Notes under the pieces: generated by a model
Databases searched by the model: none
Told to the model about the DNA's origin: nothing
What the model saw: the letters and a program-made list of their open reading frames with translations, nothing else
In this document: positions 34,301-45,075 of the stretch, one piece after another
Numbering within the stretch: position 1 is the first letter of the stretch
Layout: the number at the start of each line of letters is the position of its first letter
Source of the DNA: Cyathus striatus
Taxonomy: Eukaryota; Basidiomycota; Agaricomycetes; Agaricales; Nidulariaceae
Assembly (NCBI GenBank): GCA_025738555.1
Contig: JAOVFP010000021.1
Location: 124,001 to 188,000 of the forward strand
Direction of reading: 5' to 3'
DNA: 64,000 bases
Made by a program: the position numbers and the translations under genes

Positions 34301-34909
34301 GTGTATAATCAAATCTCTTTTGTAAAGCCTCTGGTAAATTAAAGAGAATATCGAATCTGGAGCGACTTCCTTCAGGAGTGAGGGAAGCAGCCACCCGACG
34401 AAGTTCTATGGCTTCCATGATATCTCGTATTTCTTCAGTCTGCTCGAATCGAGTCTGGAGAGTGTCCCCAAGGTATGATAACTGATCAGGAAGCGATGGA
34501 TCATTTTCTGGTGTTAAATCAACGCCCTCCCGTAGTGTAGAGACAGCTTGGTTTAGATCTTCAACGTGCTGGCTCAAGCCATAACGCTGTATGAAAGCCT
34601 TGCCAAGTGAGCTGAGCAAGGAGGGAAGCTGCTCTCGGGTGTGTTGTTGAGTAAGGGCAGCAGCCAGCTGCAACGCTTGTATAGAAAGCTCCGAGACATC
34701 TAAGCTATTCAACTGCCGGTTGGACAAGTAGCACTGGATACCGACTGCTTTGAGATGTAAATGCTTTGAGTCATCATCATCCGGTAACTTTAACGTAGAT
34801 TCATATAATCTCCTCAAGGTTTGTGGATCTGTAGCTACAGTATATCCACGACGTAAGTGTATGTGAATTGTGAAAGTATGTATGTCTTGCCTGTTTCAGT
34901 TTCAGACAT
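31389..34909 (-). CDS. TPR-CHAT protein, copy 2
   Basis: Exons 34909-34891, 34828-32280 and 32228-31389; 1135 aa. The layout is that of copy 1: MSETET joined to DPQTLRRLYES, long TPR-like repeats, then the CHAT domain with HLSCHA (His992), YLHDGQLSL and FLSACETGKGD (Cys1032), and the shared end LLLWVPYIHVGI. Here intron 1 has the GC donor (ACAG|GCAAGA, 34890) and intron 2 is GT-AG, the reverse of copy 1. A 21-nt tandem duplication (34059-34079/34080-34100) repeats DSGSLTN inside a TPR and is absent from copy 1. Both catalytic residues are present, so protease activity is likely. The two copies differ at many positions, so the duplication is not recent. Confidence 0.85.
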
Positions 34910-35469
34910 ATTGCGATATGCCTGAGAGCAACTAGGGGGACTTTGAAAGAAATAGGGAGGCTCTGGTCGGCTAGGGAAAATGATATAGGAGTACAGCAGT
35001 AAAACTTTCACATAAAGCACTAGTAGGCACTAGTGCAGCAACCTCAAGTGATTGATATGAGTATTTCGAGATGCTGTTAATCAGGGCAGTGAAACCCTAA
35101 ACAAACGTGGCCAGTCGGAGGCGCTGCTAGGTTGTATTTACATTACTAGTAGCAAACTCAGGGTTTTGTCCATAGTATGCCATAGCAAGGCTACTGAGTT
35201 CCACAGCTAGCTACAGTAAGTTTCATAGCATCTATAGCAACCAAATTAGTGGACAGAAATCCATAACAGTCTACGACGTACCTCTGCTGCTCTATACTTA
35301 GTGCCGTGTAGACCTGGTGGTGCATTAGACGCTGTAAGCAACTGCATAGCACTAGACTTTTATTTATAGTACCTGTAGTGGAGATCAAACCTAAGTACTA
35401 GAGTAGATAAAGCTTAACTTCGAAACTTCGACAAACTTCGACTGAATATCTTTAGGTCCAACGAGTCAC
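34910..35469. other. Intergenic upstream of TPR-CHAT copy 2
   Basis: Promoter side of copy 2; no recognisable feature. Confidence 0.4.
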
Positions 35470-35780
35470 ATGGTTTGATAGTACTAAGTATTGCCAGTGT
35501 ACTGTATTGCGATCCCTCAGTTCTAACTCAGCTCCACCGTGGAGGCTCTCCATCCCATTGCTTTTATATTCTACGATTGTGTGAGGTGGGCTTTCGGTAT
35601 CGGGCTTGGGTATATTTGGAGTAGGAAGTGGACAGGAGGTATAATTTATGATGGTGGGTGGTGACCTGTGGTGATCGGTGATGTGAGTCCGAGGAGGGCT
35701 TTGAATACGCCGATAACTTTGTACGATTGATTTGGGTTTGATATTTTCATCAACACTGTCAACAGCAGCCGAGACGTCGA
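35470..35780 (-). pseudogene. Decayed Cdc73 exon 2 fragment
   Basis: The minus strand still reads ELELRDRNTV and IVEYKSNG, matching VELRDRNTV and the EIVKKIKSNE region of exon 2 in the intact Cdc73 gene (43010-43242). On the plus strand the shared words are ATTGCGATCCCTCAG(T/C)TCTA and ATTGCTTTT...CTACGATT. The remainder of the fragment is unalignable. No other Cdc73 exon is present here. Confidence 0.6.
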
Positions 35781-36838
35781 TTCCTTTACACATACTCCCA
35801 AATGCTTTCTTACTGCAATATATATGTTATACATTGGAATATCAGCTTTTCAAACGAATTTCAACACTGAGGCACAAATTATGTGAGCGCTTCCGGTTGG
35901 CTTCAGGTCTCATTGATGGGTTCTCCGTCATGCATCTCAACTTTTACTACGTGAGCTTGGTACAGATGAGTGGCTTTGACACTTGTTCGACACACCCACC
36001 CACCGATTGATTTCGCCTTACAACCTACCCTCCCTACCGGACTTCTATCGAGTTTGAACACAAGATCTAAGGACAGTGCAATGAAATGGCACAAGGCAGC
36101 GACATATTCAGTGGGATACACGACTGATTTGAGGTCGAATGGAGAGGACCGTGATTTGAGTATGTACGTACCTTCCTCTCTTGCTACTTTCCCAGTTCAG
36201 CTTTCGTGCCCCTAATCGTCTTTTTTCATCATCCAATGTTTAATTTCCTTCAGTGTCCGTACGTCTGGTTATGCAGGAGCTCTCGCTTGGAACTCAATTG
36301 TATCAAGACTGGGTTTTTCAACGTCAACTTATCGACGACTCCCTTGTCCTCATCCCTCCGCAGATGTAAATCCTTCAGGCCTGGACACAGGATTTCGGAT
36401 AACAGATTGCCTTTATGACACGAAGTGATTAACAAGAATCGATTGCGAGCTTACTTGGGTCGTCATTCTTCACGACATTACAGTTGCCCTTTGCATACTA
36501 TTTAATGGAACTTGCCCCAAATTGAAACTGACCGCGACATCAACAGCGCGTTTTGATTCTTCCGATTGGTAACAAGTACGCGCTTGCGTTAGTGTTACCC
36601 AATTTTGGCCTATGTTTAAACCCTTCCACAACCGTAGACCGTTGGACATTGAACCAGGTCCTCAACATATGTTATGTTATTTACTACTCGTCAAGAGATA
36701 CTTTTGCATACCCTTAGCGCCCTGATGACAGGTGGCTTGACTTCTCAGTGATATATCTCACGATGCTGAGCAGACTGAGCGCTACAAAAGACAACAGTTA
36801 ACTACCACTAGCAACTACCAAGAGCTCCGAGTCTTACG
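35781..36838. other. Intergenic, 1.06 kb
   Basis: Short frames only; possibly the promoter of the NACHT gene. Nothing recognised. Confidence 0.4.
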
Positions 36839-39800
36839 ATGGAAGAGAGCGATGGATCGTTATTACGGGCAACCTTGTTGTGTATGTACCATCTACTTCC
36901 ATACCTGGGCCAGCGTCTCATCTGAATCACTCAGTCACTGGTAATGTTGCGATCGCAGATGCAGATAGAGTGTTTGAAATCGATGTATCGGTCGACAAGC
37001 CGGCTTCTAAGAAACCTTATTCCATCAAAGTAGATGAGTCTGGAGAATTGCATGGACAAAGCTCTTTGCTGTGAGCTGTAACTTTGTTAACTTTGAGCCT
37101 TCAAACAGTCTTACACGAGCCAAAGGTCATTCCTATTGTCGTCAACCGTTGATATCAAAGTTTTTCGTAAATCTCGAGGCATACTACCCAGACACGAAGA
37201 GGGGAAGTGCTCAGAACCCATTGCCGTTACTGGTCTTATTGAGGAAGGTGTGCTCATGCTCATATCTATTCCTTTATGTTAAAAGGCTGTATTTAACTTA
37301 TGGCAAGAGGGGACATCTATTGCCTTAAAAAGGGGAAATGGATCTGTCAAGGTACAACTATCCCTCTCGGAGAACCATGCAGACGACATTATCAAAGAAA
37401 TTGACGCACGCCTTGGTCATACTTTCAGTCCAAATCCTGTTCTTGATAAAACTTCTGATGCTATCGAGGGAGCTACGTATGCAGTGTCAAATTTATCCAA
37501 TATATCGCAACGTTTCTCGGACATGATCACACCATTAGGGCAAGCATTACAGCTTGCTGTAAAGCTTACTGATCATCTTGTTGATGTACGTGACCGGATT
37601 TTGAGAATGTGTGGCTTACTGACTAATGAGCCCTGGGCAGGCTCATCCATTACTGAAAGCTTCATGGATCGTCCTTGCGTCAGTCTACAAGGTATTCTAC
37701 TTTCTTTCAAACATTTCGGAGGGCTGTGATCATATTTGCATATATGTAGGCTGTCCAGAAACAGAGGAGGCAGGACAAGGATGTCATCGATTTGGCCGGA
37801 CATCTCTATGAGATGCTTCGTGTCGCAGAGGCTTATCCAAATCTTCGAGAACTAGACAATAAAACTCCAATTAGTCAAAGCATGGGTCTCGCTGCGTTGA
37901 ATGTTGCTTCAGTCATTGAGGAGTGCACTAGACATCCATCTCTACTCGGTACGCTCTTATTGAGCTATGAGTGAAATCTCACTCACAACTGCTTATAGCA
38001 CGTACTGTACAGTACCAATTTAAGGACCTTGCGTCGCGTGTTGCTCTATGCAAACAACAATGTTATGATCTTCTGAAGAAATTTGACCGGCTTGTTAGCT
38101 TAGATACGAATGCGGACGTGAAGGAGGTTAAGCATGCAGTCAATATACAACGTATGTGATATCTTTTCAAGATCCTCAGATAGTTCATTTTGGTTGCCAT
38201 AGAGGAAACCAAAGAGAGGGAAGAGATATATAAATGGTTGAATGCTCCGGACCCGTCACCTAACTTTAATAGTGCTCGAAAGAAGCGTTGCAAGGGAACA
38301 GGAGAGTGGTTATTGGAAAGGGAAGGATATAAGAAGTGGAAGACAAAGCCAAACAGACCATTCATCTTATTTGGCACACGTATGTCTACTCCATTTATCT
38401 TGCAGGTTACTGCAGCTAACTGCATATGCTATAGCTGGATTTGGTAAAACGATCTTGTGGTAAGCAACCTTCTCTACCAACCAAAACCCTGCGCTAATCT
38501 CTTAAATGTCATAGTTCGACCGTTATCGAAGACATAGCAAGCCATTGTAGAAGGGAAGGGTCGAAATCAGCATACGTTTATTTTATTTTTGACGGAAGAA
38601 GTTCGCGAGACGAATTTCAACACGATAAATTTATTCGGTCACTCGTTATGCAGCTTATTTACCCATCTCTCCCTCATCCTGTGAAGAAACTATACGAAGA
38701 CTGCAAACCCTACCAGCCATCTACCAAGAATTTAGAAGAGACATTCCTAAAGATGACTACCTGTTTTGACAATGTGTTCATCATTGTGGATGCGTTGGAT
38801 GAATGCTCCGAATGGCCTTACCTTTTTAAATGGATTAAAAGCCTGTCGCAGCACCGGACGGGGAAGCTTCATTTGTTTGCCACTAGCCGTCCTCAATCTG
38901 GTCAATCTGATATCAGGGGAGATTTAGAGACCATTTCATCTGTTCACTTTGATCTTCATGAACGTCATAATCAGGATGATATTAAAACGTATATTCAGAT
39001 GGAAATGCAATCTAAACGTAACATACGGAAGTTCATGCCAAAGATTGATGTCAGCACGGAGGTATCAAAGAACACCAATGGAATGTAAGTTGGTCTTGAG
39101 GGTTTATTTGAGCTACTAGTGGTACTGACTTTCAAGTATATAGGTTCAGGTTGGTCGCGCTTCGCATTGAACAACTGGAAGGATCTCTCAGCGTGGTAGA
39201 TTTCGAAAAACAGCTTGCACATCTTCCTAAAGACCTTGACGGGATGTACCAGCGGATAATTGAGAGAATCCCAGCAGAATATCGACAGCGCGTACTCCGG
39301 ATCCTGCAATGGGTTGAATTTTCGATGGGCCATATTAGGTTACAACAGTTAGTGGAAGTGGCTGCTGTCGAATTTCCGGGAGATCCAGATGTAGGTGTTG
39401 ATGATGTACCCCAGTTGAACCCTATGGCTCGCTTCGAAGATGAGAGCAGTGTGTTGAGCATCTGTGGAGGTTTAGTGAGCTTAACATCAGATGGTATGCC
39501 CCATATATAATTTTTTGATTCATTGTTCTGACGGCGAGATAGGTTATGTGACATTATCGCATATGTCTGTCCGAGATTATCTGCTTTCGACGCGACGTCA
39601 ACAGGAATCTTCCTCATTTTATTTCGATGAAGCTCTTGCCCACTCTACTATAGCACGGACATGCATTGCGTACCTCCTTCAGTTTACTGGAGGCTTACCA
39701 CCCGGGGATCTTGATGATGCCTTTCCCCTTGCTTATTATGCAGCTAAACATTGGTATTTGCACACTACTTCCGCTGATGAAGCTGGGAAGTTGACGGACG

Positions 39801-40711
39801 GGATGCTTCATCGGCTAACCATGGCCCTTTTACTCTCTACTTCTGCTTTCAAATCGTTCACTAGTATACATGACCCACATGACGACTATAAGGTGGTAGT
39901 CCATTATGAAAGACCTCGTGTTTCACCTCTATATTACAGCGCACTAATGGGACTGCGACGAGCGACAGCGGAGCAAGTCGAGTGTCTGACGGACACAGAC
40001 AAGGAAGAAACAGCGCAATTGTTAGGGAATGCCTTGATAGCAGCGTCAATTCGAGGAAGCACGGATATCATTGAGATGCTGATGAACAAAGGCGTAGATC
40101 CCAATCTCAAGGCTGGAGCCCTAGGAAGTCCGCTGCTCATAGCAGTATCTTTAGACTACACCGCTATCGTTAAATTGCTTCTTGAGCGACATGCGGATGC
40201 CAACACACGCGAGCCCGATAAATTTCAGTGCGCTGTCTTATATATTGCTGTATCACGGGAGAGGACCGAAATCGTAAAGGAGCTGCTGACGCACGGTGCC
40301 GATATCCACAAGCGCTGTAACAGCTATATCGGCTATATCGACTACAGTACAATTGAAGCTGCCCGTCAGTGGGGTATGACTGATATGGTGCAGCTCCTTG
40401 AACCCCCCCATATACCAGATGCTGCCGATGTCACCCCCTTGGATGACGATATTGACGAATATGAAGCTGGGCTGTACGGTCCAACCTACCATTACCCGAG
40501 TTATCATGTGGAATATGTGACCGACATGTCGTCGGGATATGACCGTGACGCAGGCCTTAATTATCTACGCACACAACGGAAAGATATCCCATACTATCCT
40601 GAGCTGAGGGTAACACATGCATTGAAGCCGCCGCCTTCAATGTCTTATGAACAGTGGCATGCGAAAAGAATAAGTACGCTCGTTTTTGGTGGTGGTGATG
40701 AAGATTTGTAG
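36839..40711 (+). CDS. NACHT-ankyrin NLR-like protein
   Basis: Twelve exons: 36839-36881, 36935-37070, 37120-37247 (acceptor may be 37125), 37308-37585, 37641-37691, 37750-37948, 37999-38151, 38203-38379, 38435-38459, 38515-39084, 39144-39493 and 39543-40711; about 1092 aa. The N-terminal about 110 residues are beta-rich (DIKVFRKSRG), perhaps C2-like, followed by a helical region to about 370. NACHT NTPase: Walker A GTPGFGKT (387-394), Walker B IIVDALDE (Asp489, Asp492, Glu493), sensor LFATSRPQS. A winged-helix-like part includes LSHMSVRDYLLS. About four ankyrin repeats cover 866-990 (GSPLLIAVSLDYTAIVKLLL). This is the layout of fungal NLRs that detect ligands with their repeats and trigger death or incompatibility. 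The trigger is unknown. Confidence 0.85.
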
Positions 40712-40849
40712 TCTTAGCTCCTCAATTCCCAATTATCATGAGGGTTTGCAGAAGGTTTGCATATCAGGCGATACTACAGATTCCATCAGAGCCTTGTAAT
40801 GTATAATAATGAGTGACTGTCCGCAACGTCTGAAACGCTGCCGGCACTC

Positions 40850-41170
40850 CGAAGTGAGTCCTCTTCGTAGAAGAAAACTATCAAAGCGGTAGTTTTCCCT
40901 GAAGGTGCGAGTGGCGCAGCAACCTTCCCTGTCGTTTTTTATCCCTTGCTCACTACCTCTCACCAATTAAATTGCCTTCCACCCCGCCCCCCCTCTTCTC
41001 TCTCCCACCTTCAAACTAAAAACGAACATACTCACCATGATGAAAAGGCATCCTCGGTTAATTCTATTTGTAAGGCCTAAACATCCACCCCTGCCCGAGC
41101 GGTCAACACGCACACGACTCCGCTCCAAGCACCGGGGGGGTTGGTTCTGCGAGCGAGTGTTGCAGAGTGC
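40850..41170 (-). pseudogene. Decayed Cdc73 exon 5 copy
   Basis: This segment aligns with 42170-42490, the end of intron 5 plus exon 5 of the intact Cdc73 gene. Shared words include CTCACCATGATGAAA, GTAAGGCCTAAAC/ATAAGGCCTAAAC and TTGGTTCTGCG. On the minus strand GVVCVLT still resembles RVVCVMTTG, but stops and indels break the frame. It lies 350 bp beyond the Cdc73 stop codon. Confidence 0.6.
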
Positions 41171-41518
41171 GAGGTTGGAATTTGGCCGCGTATTCGCGCA
41201 CGATTGACTGGGTTTGAGGCCTTGAGGCTTCATTAACACTGTCAATAACGGCCCTTCATCGTCATTATTAAAAGACATCTTTCATTATCGCTGAAATTCA
41301 TTACATAGTTAGAAATACAAATATAGCCATCGAATGTTAACACTCAAGAAATATGATATCGTCGTCAGCACAGGTATCATCATCCTTCCCCACTTCCTCA
41401 GGGGCCTGGGCATCTCATCCTGCCGTTTCACACCCGCCTATCTTTTCTTCAGAGCTTCACTCTCCCTTTCACCTCACCCTCCCCCTTCTCTCCACTCCAC
41501 AACTTGCAAAATTGCAAC

Positions 41519-43629
41519 TCAAGACTTCATTAACCATGGCTTGTTAGCAGCGATCCACGTGTCGAGCGTCTTCCAGAAGTGCGCCACGACAGATTTGTCG
41601 ACGTGGCGGCGGTGTTGGTCGATCTGTAAGTAAGAGGTTAGCGAGTGAACAGGAAAGGAGGGACGGTAGTAAGTTCGGAAAGGGAAAGAGGGCAAAGTAG
41701 GTGTGAGTAGATCGAAGGACGTCGTATAGGACAGTCCTTGTTCATAGGCCGCCCACAAAGCCCAGATACCCCGTACCTGAACCCCACTAACGTGCAAACC
41801 GAAAACGTACCTTAAGCTCAGTGACATTCCAATCCTGAATCTTCGAATTTGGGGGGTCGTTGGTCCAGGATACATATATGCCTTTCACTATAGGACGTAT
41901 TAGCACGTGGTTCACATCGGCAGAAAGAGAAAGAAGAGAAAAAACCGAAATCGTGCGGTGAAGGGTGGGTATCTCCGAGCTTCCGAGGTCTACTCCCACT
42001 GATGTCCGAGCTACCATCTCCCAACCTCCGCTTGAGCGACAGGCGGAGGAAACGTAGGTTGTACCCCTACCCCTCCACAAGATAGAGAAAACCGTCCAAG
42101 TTGACACTGTCCCTCGAGGGGGCAGGTCTAGGCAATTATACAAGCTTCCTTGCTGTAGTTTCAAGCCCTCTTCCTAGAAGAGAACTACTACAGCGGAGGG
42201 TTTCCCTCGAAACGTTGCAATCTTTGCAGTTCAACTTTCCACTTATCATCATCTACCCTGCTTGCTACCCTTCACTACCCAATCGTCTCCCGTACCCACT
42301 TTTACCCCGAAAAAGCAACTCACCATGATGAAACAGCGTCCTTGGCTCATTCCACTTATAAGGCCTAAACTGCCACGCCTGGCCGGTAGTCATAACACAC
42401 ACGACTCTATCCCATGCGTCGGGACCGAACTTGGAGAGCGCCTCGGTGGAGTCAACTATGAAGTATCGTTGGGTTTGGTTCTGCGTGACAAGTGTTAGAG
42501 AGCGTAAAGTAAGGGAGAAACAATGGGGAAGAGCAGAAAAACGTAAAAATAACGGAAACGACGTAAAATAGACAGAGTAAGAAAAACCAACCTGCAACCC
42601 AGGTAAAGTACGATAAATAGCAATCAAATCTTCTGGCTTGCTCGTCATCTTCGCTCGGGCCTCCTGCGGGGACTCGAACACGCTCTCCTGGAGGAATCGT
42701 TTGACGTTGTGCATTGTGATTAATGCGGTTGGCGAAGAGGATATCATGATTATTGGGTAGAAGTTGCGCGCTTTGCGGGGGAGGTGTTTGGGATCTGTGG
42801 CGGGCGTTAGTTGGGTTCAGGAGGGAAGGGAGAAGAGAAATAAGGGGAAGACATACCTGAAGTAGGAGCGACGGAAACTGGAGCGCCCGACCTGGATGCT
42901 TCTTTCATCCTTTTAAGCTTGTCTGCATAGATTGTCCTTAGGGACGTGAAATTCTACCAACAGCCTTCATCAGCCACATAACCAACGAAAAAAAGTATGA
43001 AATGCAAACATTAGATTTAATCCCTCTCAACACGGTATTACGATCCCTCAGCTCTACTTCATTGCTTTTGATCTTCTTTACGATTTCGACGTCGGCGCTG
43101 TCGGGCAGGTATCGTTTTTTCGTTGTAGATTGGGAGGTTGATGTGTGGTCTGTTGGTTTTTGAGTTGACTTTGAGGGGGATGTTTGGGGGAGATGTGACG
43201 AGGAGCGGCGTGGGGAGCCTGGAGGTGTTGTAGTCCCATGCGCTGTAACATCTTGTTAAAACCTATACGTCAAGAATGAAAGAGAAGGGACCAACAATCC
43301 AAAGGAACAACCCTATCACTCTCCCCTCGCCCCTCCAACCACTCAACTACACTCTTCCTTTCGGTGACACTCACGAATCCGACTGCCAGCCCGGCCTCCC
43401 TCGCCTGCTTCATGTACTCTGCTCCGGGAGCATCACGGAGGGTATAGGCGAGGTACAGAGCTTCGAGGGTGTAAAAGTCGGACGAGGCGGGCTTGCGGAA
43501 CCGCGTTGGAAAGGATTTGGGGTAGGGCGTGGAGTTGATTAAGAGGTGGGTTGGAGGGGATGTGTAGGTTATTGGTGTTTGGGCTTTTATTGCTGCGCGT
43601 AGGGCGAGGAGGGGGTCGGGGGTCGACAT
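41519..43629 (-). CDS. CDC73: Cdc73, Paf1 complex subunit (parafibromin homolog)
   Basis: Exons 43629-43296, 43242-43010, 42953-42857, 42794-42592, 42480-42324, 41887-41811 and 41623-41519; 401 aa. The N-terminus has DPLLALRAAIK, the YTLEALYLAY stretch and GFVSVTERKSVVEWLEG. The C-terminal Ras-like domain has PIIMISSSPTALITMHNVK, YFIVDSTEAL, DRVVCVMTTGQAWQFRPYKW, KGIYVSWTNDPPN, WNVTELK and VVAHFWKTLDTW. Cdc73 is a subunit of the Paf1 complex that travels with RNA polymerase II and is needed for histone modification and elongation. Two introns use GTTGGT donors (43295, 42591), which is unusual. Intron 5 is 436 bp and intron 6 is 187 bp, long for this genome. Two decayed fragments of the gene lie at 35.5 and 41.0 kb. 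Confidence 0.92.
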
Positions 43630-45075
43630 GGTGGTGGTGGTAGTGTGAGAGTTTAGACGCCGGGAACTTTGTAGTAGCGTGCAATCACTGATCTGGGTGC
43701 CTTTCGTCCGTCATTGTTATTGTCAACAACAATCCTTCATGGCGTCTTTCGTTCTGTCCTCGAAGCTTTATCACTGCGATAGAACTTGAAAACGCCAGGG
43801 GTGTGGTATATCAATAGAAGTTCAAACTACATGAACTGACTCTAGCAGTCGTGCAAGCGCTCTAAATCTTCGAAGCTTTGAGGGTCCTTCCCCCATCTCA
43901 TGCTGTGCTATAGTACGTTTTTCGTCCATCTATCTGACTCACATAGTTAACCTAGCATCCATCAGATATTTTATCCTTATAGTCCGACTTTGACTTGCAC
44001 ATGAGTGCATCGTGTAACGGACTGTTTTTGATGTGCTATTCAACGCCTCAACGCCTCAGCGCCTCAGGCCTCATCTCTCCCCTGGGATCTGTCAAGTCAG
44101 AATGCGCGAGATCTAAAGATAGCAAGCAGGGAAGCCGAATTATCATTGGGATACATGAAGTGCTGAGGTCGAACGGGGGTCTGAGTTTTCCATGGCGTAC
44201 GTGCGTTCATCACTTTGTTTCATGGAACCGATGCTTACTTCTTGTCTTCAGTACCCTTACCATATCTTTATAAGACTCTTATTCCATCACTGTTGCTCTC
44301 CCGAGACATCCGTCGCGCTGGAGTAATGACGCTGGGTGCCGATGCCCTTTTGGTCCACAATTCATAGAGACCACGCTTCAAATACACTCAAAGATGCTTA
44401 CGGCGGCGCTCAAAGAATCTCATGCACAGAACTTGGGTCATGTTGCTGTCGCATGGGATAGGATACTTTGCTAATCTAGTATCTATCTACTGTAAGCTGT
44501 TCTTCAAACGCCGAATATTGAACGTTGATCCTGACATTTAGTCGCAATAGTAGTATGACTAGATCGTCATCACGTACCTCGAGTTTGAGTCTAATCACAC
44601 ACTCGTTAACCCCTTCCATCTGGTTAGCAATGCAGCTTACCGACACGCAGCCCAATGTCTATCATGTATGTTAATATTGTGCTTATTCAAGTAGAGGTAC
44701 TATCATGTCGTGCCATGTTCACTGCTTGTTCAGTACTGCTTGGAGAAGAGGAGTGATGGATACAGGGCTTCAGCCTCGAGACAAGGACTCCCATAAACTC
44801 GGTGTCAGCTTGCACGTGTATAGTTGTCGCTTTCTCTCTCATCAACACTAATGCGGGCAATTGTGGGCGATCGGCCTCACGAAGCAAGGCAAATTATATA
44901 GGCTATACTACAGATAACAAGACATTAAATGTTCATATCCTGGCAAAACGGAAACCATGTTTCTCCTTCATGTACACGGCTTCCCGGATCGCCATCCTCT
45001 CCTTATGCATGGTGAAGTGGGGGTATACAAAGAACCTTCTTTTTGTTTCTGCGAAAGCCAATTACGTTCGGAAAG
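43630..45075. other. Intergenic, 1.4 kb
   Basis: Cdc73 promoter and the 3' flank of the next gene. Frames at 43995 and 44687 have no domains or splice continuation. Confidence 0.4.

Noticed and set aside
36839..37247. A firm C2-domain call for the N-terminus of the NACHT protein
   Set aside because: The region is beta-rich, but the splice acceptor of exon 3 is ambiguous (37119 or 37125) and no calcium-binding Asp pattern can be placed.
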